Origin: Streptomyces griseocarneus
GTDB taxonomy: Bacteria > Actinomycetota > Actinomycetes > Streptomycetales > Streptomycetaceae
Direction of reading: 5' to 3'
DNA length: 64,000 nucleotides
Assembly: GCF_014655595.1 (NCBI RefSeq)
Contig: NZ_BNBL01000001.1
Coordinates: 908,310-972,309 of the forward strand
A program made the translations under genes and the position numbers. Every line of letters starts with the position of its first letter. Within the stretch, counting starts at the first letter, position 1. The notes beneath the pieces are model-generated. The model had not been told where the DNA came from and searched no databases. It worked only from the letters and a program-made list of their open reading frames with translations. Below are positions 16,144-24,113 of this stretch, one piece after another.

Positions 16144-19100
16144 ACCCGACGGACTCGACGGACCTGACGGACTTACGGGCCGCTCTGCCCGCCGCCGAGG
16201 ACTGGCAGGGCCGTCATGTCGTGGTCTGTAACTGGCGCGACGGGCGTCATCCCCAGGCGGGAGGCGCTGAGCTGTACTGCGAGGAGATTGCCCGCCGGCT
16301 CCATGACGCGGGCGTCCGCGTCACTTATCTGACCTCCCGGCCCCGGGCCGTTGCCCGTCGCGAGGACACCGGCTTCGGGACCGTTGTGCGCGGTGGCGGC
16401 CGGTTCACCGTCTACGTGTTCGTTCTGCTGTGGCTGCTGCGTCACCGCCGGAGTGTGGCGGCTGTGATCGACTCGCAGAACGGCATCCCTTTCTTCACCC
16501 CCCTCGTGCTGCGCCGTCGCACCCCTGTGGTGCTGCTCATTCACCACGTTCACCAGGGGCAGTTCGCCCTGTGGTTTCCGCGTCCGGTCGCCGGCGTCGG
16601 CCGGTGGCTGGAGGGGCGGGGGAGTGGTCTGGTGTATGGGCGGCGGGCGGTGTGTGCTGTGTCGCCCTCGACTCGGGCGGAGATCCGGCGGCGGCTCGCC
16701 GTGCGCGGCCCGGTGCACTTCGCCCCCGCCGGCCTTGACCCCGTCCCGCCGCCCGCCACCGGGCCGCGCCACCGTGCGCCGGTGCCGCGCATTGTCTGCG
16801 TCGGCCGGCTCGTCACGCAAAAGCGAGTCGATCGGCTCGTCCGGGCCATGCCCGCCCTCCGCCTCGAAGTCCCGGGCGCCGAACTGCACATCGTCGGTGA
16901 CGGCGAGGCACGTGAACCACTGCGCGCGCTCGTGGACGAGCTCGGCGTCGGCGACAGCGTCGTCCTGCACGGCCGGGTTCCGCACGAGGAGCGCGACGCC
17001 CTCGTCGAATCCGCGTGGATTACCGCGACCACCTCGCTCGCCGAGGGCTGGGGGCTGTCGGTGATGGAGGCCGCGGCGGCCGGAGTGCCCGCGCTCGCCT
17101 ACGACGTCCCGGGCTTACGCGACACCGTCCGCCACGACGTCACCGGCTGGCTCCTGAGCCCCGACGAGGACCTCGCCTCCGGCCTCGCCAAGGCCCTGCG
17201 CACCGTCGAATCACCGCAGGACGCCGCCCGCTGGGAGGCCGAGTGCCGGTCGTGGGCGGCCAGGTTCAGCTGGACGGCCACCGCCTCCCACCTCCTCGCC
17301 GTCCTGACGGCCGAGGAGGGCAGGCTACGCCGGGGCACGGGCCGTCGCAGGGCACCAGCCGAGCGGCGCACCGTCACCGACGCGTGCACCCTCGTCACCG
17401 CTCCTGCCGCCCTTCTCGAACGCGCCGACCTGGCCTCCCTGCGTGCCACCGACCTCGTCGACCTCACCGGCCCCCGCCCCGGGCTCCTGCTGCTGGGCGC
17501 CGACGAACGTGACGCGGCGTCCGTCCTCACCCGCATCGGCGTCGACCCCGCCGACGAGCGGGTGTCCATCCGCCTGGCCCGGCACCACGACGTCCTCGGC
17601 TGGCAGGCCCACCCCCCTGCCCGGGCGCGGCGGGATGAGACGGGCCGCCGCCGCGCCGCAGGCCGGGCCGCCGTCCTCGGCGCCCTGTTCGCCCTCGCAC
17701 TCGCCCTGCGGCTGGTTTCCCTTGGCCGCTCCTACGACGTGTTTGTCGATGAGCTCTACTACGCGGCCATCAGCCGCCATCTCGCCGATGGTCAAGGACC
17801 CGTATTTGACGGCCAGTTCTTCGCGCTCCACCCGCCCGCTCTCTTCGCGCTGCTGGCGGCCTTTATGCGCGTCACCGGCCGGGCCTCGGGCGATCTGCTG
17901 CACCAGGTGCTGGACCTGCGGCCCGTCGTGGCCGTCACTGGGGCGCTGACCGTCGTTGCGGTCACGGCGCTGCTGCGCCGTGTGGTGCGTGCCCCGCTGG
18001 CCCTAGCCGCCGGGCTGTTCCTCGCGCTGGATCCGTTCCTGAACCGGTTCGACAGCCGGGTCATGCTCGAGGCCCAGGCCACGGCTGCTTCCGCGTTCGG
18101 CATGCTGGTGCTCGCCCGTACCCCGGGCACTTCGCGCGGCCGGACGGCCGCCGGCGTGGGGGCGGGGTTGTTGTTCGCGTTGGCGGTGACGACCAAGGAG
18201 CCGTACGCGCTGGGCACGTTCGTGCCCGTCACCGTGCTGGGTCTTGCCGCGCGTGGCGAGGTGCGGCGGATGCGGCTGACGGCCGCTGCCGTCACGCTCG
18301 CCGGCTACACGGTGTACGTCGTTGCGACCGCGGCCACCGGTAACTGGGCGGCCTGGTGGGCGCAGAAGAGCGACGGCGTCGCCCGCGCCATGGGCATCAA
18401 GCAGATCAGCGGCTTCAACAGCGTTGACGGCTCGGTGGCGTTCACCGACCGGCTGCTCGTCCAGCTCGGCCAGTTCGCCGTCCCCTACGCCCTGATCGCC
18501 CTCGGCACCGCCGCCACCGCATGGCTGCTGTTCTCCCGCCTACGGAGCCCCCGGCTCTTCACTGGGCGCCCCGGACGGACCCTGATCACGGCATGGGCGG
18601 CCTGCACGCTGCTGCACCTGATGTACGCGGTGGCGGTGGGCACGCTCGAGGAGCAGATGTTCTATCCGCTGGTCGTCACCAGCACCGCGGCCCTGACGCT
18701 CGCAGCCGACATCCTCCTCCGGGACAGGGTCACGGCGATCAGGACGGTCGCGGTGCTCGCCGCTCTCGCCCTGACCGTAAACGCCGTGGTCTGGGCGCGC
18801 GTCCACACCCGCCACGACGACGCCCTCCGGCGGACCCTGGCCTGGTCCCGCGCGCACCTGCCCGAGGGCAGTGTCGTGGCGGCCACCGACGAGGGCACCT
18901 CCTTCGTCCTGCCCGGCGCCCGGCTCGCCAACTGGCAGACCACCGCCGACCTCCAGCACGACCGCATCGACTACCTCGTACTGTCCACCGAACTCGTGCA
19001 GCAGGGGTACGCGCGGATCGGCTCCCGGTTGCCCGGAGTGCTCGAGCGTGAGGCCCGGCTCGTCCACAGCGAGCCCGGGAAAACCGTCGGCGCGCTACGC

Positions 19101-19148
19101 GTGTACGACGTACGAGCCCTGACCGCCCGCTCCGGAAGGGCGGGGTGA
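16140..19148 (+). CDS. GT4 / GT39 (PMT-ArnT-like) fusion glycosyltransferase, two TTA codons
   Basis: A 1002-residue bifunctional protein. Residues about 20-410 are a GT-B GT4 transferase: GGAELYCEEIARRL, VGRLVTQKRVDRLV, and the nucleotide-sugar motif EGWGLSVMEAAAAG beginning at Glu302. A linker of about 80 residues follows. From about 510 a multi-pass GT-C domain begins, with FVDELYYA (Asp537-Glu538) in the first outer loop as in protein O-mannosyltransferases and ArnT, then FDSRVMLEA and TTKEPYALG. The C-terminal about 130 residues form an outside domain. The GT-C part would transfer sugar from a polyprenyl-phosphate donor on the outer face. GTG start overlaps the previous stop. TTA codons 12 (16173) and 326 (17115). 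Confidence 0.85.
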   Translation: MNPTDSTDLTDLRAALPAAEDWQGRHVVVCNWRDGRHPQAGGAELYCEEIARRLHDAGVRVTYLTSRPRAVARREDTGFGTVVRGGGRFTVYVFVLLWLLRHRRSVAAVIDSQNGIPFFTPLVLRRRTPVVLLIHHVHQGQFALWFPRPVAGVGRWLEGRGSGLVYGRRAVCAVSPSTRAEIRRRLAVRGPVHFAPAGLDPVPPPATGPRHRAPVPRIVCVGRLVTQKRVDRLVRAMPALRLEVPGAELHIVGDGEAREPLRALVDELGVGDSVVLHGRVPHEERDALVESAWITATTSLAEGWGLSVMEAAAAGVPALAYDVPGLRDTVRHDVTGWLLSPDEDLASGLAKALRTVESPQDAARWEAECRSWAARFSWTATASHLLAVLTAEEGRLRRGTGRRRAPAERRTVTDACTLVTAPAALLERADLASLRATDLVDLTGPRPGLLLLGADERDAASVLTRIGVDPADERVSIRLARHHDVLGWQAHPPARARRDETGRRRAAGRAAVLGALFALALALRLVSLGRSYDVFVDELYYAAISRHLADGQGPVFDGQFFALHPPALFALLAAFMRVTGRASGDLLHQVLDLRPVVAVTGALTVVAVTALLRRVVRAPLALAAGLFLALDPFLNRFDSRVMLEAQATAASAFGMLVLARTPGTSRGRTAAGVGAGLLFALAVTTKEPYALGTFVPVTVLGLAARGEVRRMRLTAAAVTLAGYTVYVVATAATGNWAAWWAQKSDGVARAMGIKQISGFNSVDGSVAFTDRLLVQLGQFAVPYALIALGTAATAWLLFSRLRSPRLFTGRPGRTLITAWAACTLLHLMYAVAVGTLEEQMFYPLVVTSTAALTLAADILLRDRVTAIRTVAVLAALALTVNAVVWARVHTRHDDALRRTLAWSRAHLPEGSVVAATDEGTSFVLPGARLANWQTTADLQHDRIDYLVLSTELVQQGYARIGSRLPGVLEREARLVHSEPGKTVGALRVYDVRALTARSGRAG

Positions 19149-21730
19149 CCATGGTGACGACCGCCGCTCCCGCCGTGCCCGCGGCGCAGGAGAACCAGGA
19201 GAAGGGGACGGTCCACGGAGCCCTGCACCTCGCGCTGTCCGCCGTGCTAGTCGGCGCGGGAAACTACGGCCTCTCGCTATTCCTCGTCCACCGCCTGGCC
19301 GCGCCCGACTTCACCATCTACGCAGCCGTCTCCTCGGTGCTCCTCAGTGTCGGCACCCTGGCCGGGGCCACCGTGCCCTGGGTCCTGGCCCGCGAGGTCG
19401 CCGACAGCGCCCCCGGCAGCGCACGACGCCGGCATTCGGTGCGCACCTGCCTGTGGCTGGCGTCGGGGCTGGCCTTCCTGACGGCCGTCGCAGCCTGCGG
19501 GGCCGTCGCCTCGTACGCCGGGCCGGGCCCCCTCGCCGGGCTGGCGGCCGCGTGCCTGATGCTCTGGCTCAACTCCGTTGGCGCCGGCTATCTGCAGGGC
19601 CGCGAGAGCTTCGCCGCGCTCGGCGTGCTGCACGTCGCCGAGGTGGCCGTCCGCGTCGCCGCCTCTGTCGCGGCCGTCGCGGCCGGGTGGGGAAGCGCGG
19701 GGGCGATCGGCGCCTTCGCGGCCGGGGCGGCGGTCACCTCGGTGGCCGGGCTCGTCGCCCTGCGCGGGGACCTGGCGCGGCCTGAAGCGGTCGCCGCCGG
19801 CGAACCGGCGCCCGGGCACCACGGGCTGTGGCGGCACGCCGTCGCCATCGGCGGCATCCAGGTCCTCACGTGCGTGCTGTTCACCCTGGACGTGGTGGCC
19901 GCGGCGGCGGTGCGGGGCGGGTCGGCGGAGCTGGCGCCGTACCAGGCCCTGCTCGTCCTCGCCCGGGTGCCCCTCTTCCTGTCGACCGCTCTGGCCACCG
20001 TCGTCTTCCCCCGGCTCGCGGCGGGGCCGTCCCCCGCGGCGCGTGATCGCTTCCGTACCGCGCTGCGACTGCACTGGGTCACCGGCGTCGCCGTCACCGT
20101 CACCATCGCCACTTGCCCCGACGCGCTGACCGGGCTTGTGCTGCCCCGGCACTACACCGCGTCGGCCGCGCTGCTGCCGCCGCTCGCCCTGGCCGGGTTC
20201 GCGGCCGCGACGATCGCGGTTACGACCGTCGTCTTCCAGGCCTGGGGCCCGGCCCGCCCGGCCGTCATTCCGCTGACTCTCGCCTGCCTGACCGGGGGCG
20301 TCGGCTACGCGCTCACCGCCGCCCGCCCTCTTGCCCTGGCCTGGTGCTCGGCCGCCGTGACCTGCGCCGTCGCGATGCTGATCACCGGTCGGGTGCGGCG
20401 CCGGGTTCCCGGCCTCGGCCCGGCCGCGGGGGCCGCCGGCCCGCTCGTCGCGGGGGCCGTGGCCTGCTGCGCGCTGCTCGCCCTGCGACCGTACCCCGCA
20501 CTGTGGGCCCTCGCAGCGCTGGCCGTGCTGTCCGGCGCGGGCCTGGCCGTCCGTACCCGGAGTCGGCGCCCGGGGCCGTACCGGGTGCTTCACCTGGGGT
20601 TCGAGGATCCCCGGCGGCCCGGCGCGGGGGGCGGCTCGGTCCGTACGCACGAGATCAACCGGCGGCTCGCCGCGCGCGGAGTCGAGGTGACCGTAATGGT
20701 CGCGCCCTGGCCCGGCGCCACCGCGACTGTCCGCGACGGCGTCCGCTACGTGCCGCTGCCTGCGCACCTGGGACCGCTGGTCCGCAGCCGCTTCGCCTCC
20801 CAGATCGCCTACTTCGCGGCCATCGTCACCCGGCTGGGCGGGCTGACGCGCCGCTACGACCCGGACGTCATCGTGGAGGACTTCGCCGCCCCCTTCTCCT
20901 CCGTCTGCGTCCCCCACCTGACCCGCAGGCCGGTGGTCGGGCTGGTGCAGTGGCTGTTCGCCGCGGACAAGGCCCGCGAGTTCCACCTGCCGTTCGGCGC
21001 CGTCGAGCGACGCGGGCTCGCCTCCCACACCACTCTGATCGCCGTGAGCGACGACCTCGGCGCGGAGCTGCGCGGGCGCAATCCGGCGGCGCGTGTGGAG
21101 GTGATCCCCAACGGCGTCGACCGGGCCGCATTCACCCGGCCCGCCCTCGAGCGGGGCGACCACGTGCTCTACCTCGGCCGCCTGGAGACGACCTCCAAGG
21201 GCCTGGACCTGCTGCTGCGCGCCTACGCCCTCGCCGCCCCGCACACCACCGCCGGCCTGCACATCGCCGGCGACGGCCCCCACGCCGGCGCCGCACGCGC
21301 CCTGGCCGCCGAGCTCGGCATCACCGACCGCGTCCGCTGGCTGGGCCGCGTCGACGGGGCGGCCCGCTTCGACCTGCTGGCCTCCGCTCGCCTGGCCTGC
21401 GTGCCCAGCCGCCACGAGACCTTCGGCATGGTCGCCGCCGAGGCCCTGGCCACCGCCACCCCCGTGCTCGCCTTCGACATCCCCCGCCTACGCGACCTGG
21501 TCACCGACAACGTGGGCGTACGCGTCCCGCCCGGCGACCTCGACGCCTACGCCGCCGCCATCGTCGCCCTGACCGCCGACCCGGACCGCTGCACAGCGCT
21601 GGGCGCGAAGGGGCCGCCGACGGTGGCCCACCTGGACTGGGACCGGATCGCCGCCGCGCAGCTCGCGGCCTACCACCGGGTCACCCCGGGCGCCCGGCCC
21701 CCGCACGAGGCACCCGTCACCGACGGATGA
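19145..21730 (+). CDS. Flippase (Wzx/MATE-like) fused to a GT4 glycosyltransferase
   Basis: An 861-residue fusion. Residues about 25-475 contain 12 or so hydrophobic segments resembling polysaccharide flippases of the MOP superfamily (start ALHLALSAVLVGAGNYGLS, central GGIQVLTCVLFTLDVVAA). At about residue 479 a GT-B GT4 domain begins (YRVLHLGFEDPRRPGAGGGS) with VIPNGVDRAAF, LYLGRLETTSKGLDLL and HETFGMVAAEALA near residue 757. One chain could thus add a sugar and translocate the lipid-linked product. The start is GTG at 19145, overlapping the previous stop; ATG at 19151 is an alternative. It has no TTA codon that I could find. The next gene starts 41 nt later. Confidence 0.85.
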   Translation: MTMVTTAAPAVPAAQENQEKGTVHGALHLALSAVLVGAGNYGLSLFLVHRLAAPDFTIYAAVSSVLLSVGTLAGATVPWVLAREVADSAPGSARRRHSVRTCLWLASGLAFLTAVAACGAVASYAGPGPLAGLAAACLMLWLNSVGAGYLQGRESFAALGVLHVAEVAVRVAASVAAVAAGWGSAGAIGAFAAGAAVTSVAGLVALRGDLARPEAVAAGEPAPGHHGLWRHAVAIGGIQVLTCVLFTLDVVAAAAVRGGSAELAPYQALLVLARVPLFLSTALATVVFPRLAAGPSPAARDRFRTALRLHWVTGVAVTVTIATCPDALTGLVLPRHYTASAALLPPLALAGFAAATIAVTTVVFQAWGPARPAVIPLTLACLTGGVGYALTAARPLALAWCSAAVTCAVAMLITGRVRRRVPGLGPAAGAAGPLVAGAVACCALLALRPYPALWALAALAVLSGAGLAVRTRSRRPGPYRVLHLGFEDPRRPGAGGGSVRTHEINRRLAARGVEVTVMVAPWPGATATVRDGVRYVPLPAHLGPLVRSRFASQIAYFAAIVTRLGGLTRRYDPDVIVEDFAAPFSSVCVPHLTRRPVVGLVQWLFAADKAREFHLPFGAVERRGLASHTTLIAVSDDLGAELRGRNPAARVEVIPNGVDRAAFTRPALERGDHVLYLGRLETTSKGLDLLLRAYALAAPHTTAGLHIAGDGPHAGAARALAAELGITDRVRWLGRVDGAARFDLLASARLACVPSRHETFGMVAAEALATATPVLAFDIPRLRDLVTDNVGVRVPPGDLDAYAAAIVALTADPDRCTALGAKGPPTVAHLDWDRIAAAQLAAYHRVTPGARPPHEAPVTDG

Positions 21731-21770
21731 CCACTCACCGAGAAACACCGAGAGAAGAGGAAGCAGAAAC

Positions 21771-22475
21771 ATGGCATTCCACATCGCTCAGGGAACCCCG
21801 AACCCGCAGGTCCTGCAGCCCGGGGCCAATGCCTCGTTCGCGATCGAGGTCTACGTCGACGGCGACCCGGTCGGCCCGGGCGAGATCATCCAGGTCAAGC
21901 TCCCCGAGGGCCTGGTCTTCCCCCCGACCGGCGAGATCCGCTTCATGAACCTGGACGCGGGCATCAACCGGCCGCTGCCCATAGAGAGCCGCGACCCCGA
22001 CGGGCGGCTCGTGCGCTTCAAGGCCGAGGCGATCGGCAACAAGCCGGAGGGCTTCTACTCCGTGAACGTCCAGGCCCTGCCGACCGCCGCCCCGGGCGAC
22101 CGCACCGTCCCGGACGGCCTCGCCATAGGCGCTACCACCTCGAAGCTCAGCTTCCGCGTCAGCGCTCCGCAGCCCCCGCAGCCGGTGGAGCATCGGGTGT
22201 ACGGAACCATCGGGGCGAACGCGAACATCATCGCGGGATCCGGGTTCACCGCGACCTGGGGAGGGACCTCGACCTTCACGATCACGTTCGCCAAGGCCTT
22301 CACCTCGCCGCCCGTCGTCGTGGCCACTGCGGCGCTGGGCAGTGCGACGGCGATCGTCACGGTCGCGGGCGTGTCCACGACCACAGCCACGATCTACACG
22401 GCGAGCACGAGTGGGACGTGGGGACGCCTGCCGTTCCACTTCATCGCCATGGGGTCCACGGCGCCCAAGGCGTAA
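21771..22475 (+). CDS. Beta-sandwich protein paralogous to 13781, lectin/tail-fibre-like C-terminus
   Basis: A 234-residue protein. Residues 1-131 match the N-terminal domain of the 13781 protein (ASF at 21-23, FPPTGEIRF at 50-58, EGFYSVNVQAL at 93-103, AAPGDR at 106-111). A Pro-rich linker (APQPPQP) leads to residues 143-226, YGTIGANANIIAGSGFT and TFTITFAKAFTSPPVVVAT, a fold seen in phage-tail and H-type-lectin-like C-terminal domains; this part is very rich in Thr, Ser and Ala. No signal peptide. The start is ATG at 21771 with AGAGGAAG before it. Likely the last gene of the glycosyltransferase operon and a candidate glycan-binding protein or acceptor. Confidence 0.75.
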   Translation: MAFHIAQGTPNPQVLQPGANASFAIEVYVDGDPVGPGEIIQVKLPEGLVFPPTGEIRFMNLDAGINRPLPIESRDPDGRLVRFKAEAIGNKPEGFYSVNVQALPTAAPGDRTVPDGLAIGATTSKLSFRVSAPQPPQPVEHRVYGTIGANANIIAGSGFTATWGGTSTFTITFAKAFTSPPVVVATAALGSATAIVTVAGVSTTTATIYTASTSGTWGRLPFHFIAMGSTAPKA

Positions 22476-22568
22476 CCGCACCGCAGCGCTCGCGGTCGAA
22501 CACGTAACCGGATCGATGCCATCCGGCCTCAACCGTCGAGCGCCTCGGTGAGTCTTCACCTCCAGTAG

Positions 22569-22606
22569 GCTTCACGGGGTGCTCCGCGCGGCGCACCCCG
22601 TGAAGC
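22569..22606. terminator. 14-bp perfect inverted repeat in the dedA leader
   Basis: GCTTCACGGGGTGC (22569-22582) pairs perfectly with GCACCCCGTGAAGC (22593-22606) around a 10-nt loop. It may terminate the glycan operon or form a leader structure 26 nt before the dedA start. There is no T-run after it. TAGGCT just upstream (22566-22571) overlaps the left arm and could be a -10. Confidence 0.6.
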
Positions 22607-22632
22607 AGGTCGTTCAACGGGAGGAACCGGCG

Positions 22633-23301
22633 TTGCACATCCAGGAGTGGCTCGAGACAGTTCCGGCGATCGCCGTCTACCTCCTGGTGGGCGGGGTCAT
22701 CGGGCTGGAGAGCCTGGGCATCCCGCTTCCCGGTGAGATCGTCCTCGTCAGCGCCACGCTGCTCGCCGCCACGCAGGACCACATCAATCCGTACGTCCTG
22801 GGCGCGTGCGCCATCGCGGGCGCGATCGTCGGCGACTCGATCGGCTATCTCATCGGCCGCAAGGGCGGCAAGCCGCTGCTGGAGTGGCTCGGCCGCAAGT
22901 TCCCCAAGCACTTCGGCCCGCACCACGTGGCCACCGCCGAGCGGTCGTTCCAGAAGTGGGGCATGTGGGCCGTCTTCGTCGGCCGCTTCATTGCTCTGCT
23001 GCGGATCTTCGCCGGCCCGCTCGCGGGCGTGCTGAAGATGCCGTACTGGAAGTTCCTGATCGCCAACGTCCTCGGCGGCATCGTCTGGGCCGGCGGTACG
23101 GTCGCGGTCATCTACTCCGTGGGCAAGGTCGCCGAGGAGTGGCTGAAGAAGTTCTCCTGGCTCGGCCTGGTCGCCGCCGTGCTCTTCGGCCTGGGCTCGT
23201 TCGTCGTGATGCGGATCAAGGCCAAGAAGGCCGGGGCCGCACAGGCCGCCGCGGATCCGGCCGGGCGCCCCGCCGAGACCGAGGCGGTCGCGGCGGAGTA
23301 A
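22633..23301 (+). CDS. DedA-family membrane protein
   Basis: A 222-residue DedA protein, probably involved in undecaprenyl- or phospholipid translocation. Family motifs: FG-like ESLGIPLPGEIVLVSAT, GDSIGYLIGRKGG, and the amphipathic FVGRFIALLRIFAGPLAG re-entrant region with its conserved Arg. C-terminal tail Ala/Glu-rich. The start is TTG at 22633, with GGGAGGA at 22619-22625 and 7-nt spacing, giving LHIQEWLET, the usual beginning of streptomycete DedA. The GTG at 22579 lies inside the hairpin and is less likely. Its place next to a lipid-linked glycan locus may be coincidence. Confidence 0.88.
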   Translation: MHIQEWLETVPAIAVYLLVGGVIGLESLGIPLPGEIVLVSATLLAATQDHINPYVLGACAIAGAIVGDSIGYLIGRKGGKPLLEWLGRKFPKHFGPHHVATAERSFQKWGMWAVFVGRFIALLRIFAGPLAGVLKMPYWKFLIANVLGGIVWAGGTVAVIYSVGKVAEEWLKKFSWLGLVAAVLFGLGSFVVMRIKAKKAGAAQAAADPAGRPAETEAVAAE

Positions 23302-23344
23302 GCGACGCCGCTCCTCGAAACGACGGCACGACGCACGACACACG

Positions 23345-23372
23345 ACGGCCCCCGGCGACAGCCGGGGGCCGT
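23345..23372 (+). terminator. Intrinsic terminator after dedA
   Basis: ACGGCCCCCGGC (23345-23356) pairs perfectly with GCCGGGGGCCGT (23361-23372), 4-nt loop GACA; only TTC follows, as is common in streptomycete terminators. Confidence 0.85.
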
Positions 23373-23463
23373 TCGCGTGTGATCTTGGCCCCACGCGGGC
23401 GCGGCGCCGGTGCCCACCCACTAGCGTGCCCTGGAACAGGCCGTACGGGGTGAGGAGAGGACC

Positions 23464-23994
23464 ATGGGGGAGCGCGCGCTGATCGCCGGGGTGGGCGGCA
23501 AGGAGCCGGACGTCGACCCGCAGGCCTTCACCGCGCCGACGTCCGTCGTGCTCGGGGACGTCACCATGGCCGCCGGCTCGAGCGTCTGGTACCACGCCGT
23601 GCTGCGCGCCGACTGCGGTCCGATCGTCCTCGGCGCCGACAGCAACATCCAGGACAACTGCACCGTCCACGTCGACCCGGGCTTCCCGGTCACCGTCGGC
23701 GAGCGGGTGACCGTCGGGCACAACGCCGTGCTGCACGGCTGCACGGTCGGGGACGACGTCCTCATCGGCATGGGCGCGACCGTCCTCAACGGCGCCACGA
23801 TCGGGGCCGGCTCGCTGGTCGCCGCCCAGGCGCTCGTCCCGCAGGGCATGGACGTGCCGCCCGGCTCGCTCGTCGCCGGAGTTCCCGCCAAGGTCCGGCG
23901 GGAGCTGACCGAGGAGGAGCGCGAGCACATCAGGATCAACGCCGCGATGTACCTGGGCCTGGCCCGCGATCACCGCACGGCCCTCGGCGGCTGA
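23464..23994 (+). CDS. Gamma-carbonic anhydrase family hexapeptide-repeat protein
   Basis: A 176-residue left-handed beta-helix protein. Hexapeptide repeats run through residues 25-140; metal-ligand histidines appear in NCTVHVDPG and VGHNAVLHGC, the pattern of gamma-carbonic anhydrase/YrdA/PaaY proteins. The C-terminus is helical (TEEEREHIRINAAMYL). It may bind Zn or Fe; many homologues have weak or no carbonic anhydrase activity. The start is ATG at 23464 with GAGGAGAGG before it, and TAGCGT at 23422-23427 is a plausible -10. Confidence 0.87.
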   Translation: MGERALIAGVGGKEPDVDPQAFTAPTSVVLGDVTMAAGSSVWYHAVLRADCGPIVLGADSNIQDNCTVHVDPGFPVTVGERVTVGHNAVLHGCTVGDDVLIGMGATVLNGATIGAGSLVAAQALVPQGMDVPPGSLVAGVPAKVRRELTEEEREHIRINAAMYLGLARDHRTALGG

Positions 23995-24015
23995 GCACCG
24001 CGGGCCGGCTCCCGC

Positions 24016-24113
24016 GGCAAACGCACGACGGCAAACGCACGACGGTATACGCCCGACGGCACACGCACGGCGTGGAGTGCCCTGTCGAGCGCGTGGAGCG
24101 CCCCGTCGAGCGT
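24016..24113. repeat. Two adjacent tandem repeat arrays (4 x 14 nt, 2 x 21 nt)
   Basis: Four 14-nt units (24016-24071): two identical GGCAAACGCACGAC copies followed by two diverged ones. Directly after come two 21-nt units (24072-24092, 24093-24113) beginning GTGGAG and containing GTCGAGCG. Non-coding, 3' of the carbonic-anhydrase-like gene and 0.4 kb before the ATP-grasp operon. Confidence 0.85.

Noticed and set aside
16140..21730. The two long fusions as separate genes joined by missed frameshifts
   Set aside because: No internal stop, no shift in codon pattern at the junctions, and both junctions are linkers of sensible length; still worth checking against reads.
9426..23301. TVP38-like and DedA genes as a duplicated pair
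   Set aside because: They share only the broad VTT fold; motifs, lengths and contexts differ, so recent duplication is not supported.
24016..24113. Possible CRISPR array
   Set aside because: Units are contiguous tandem repeats without spacers, and no cas genes are present.
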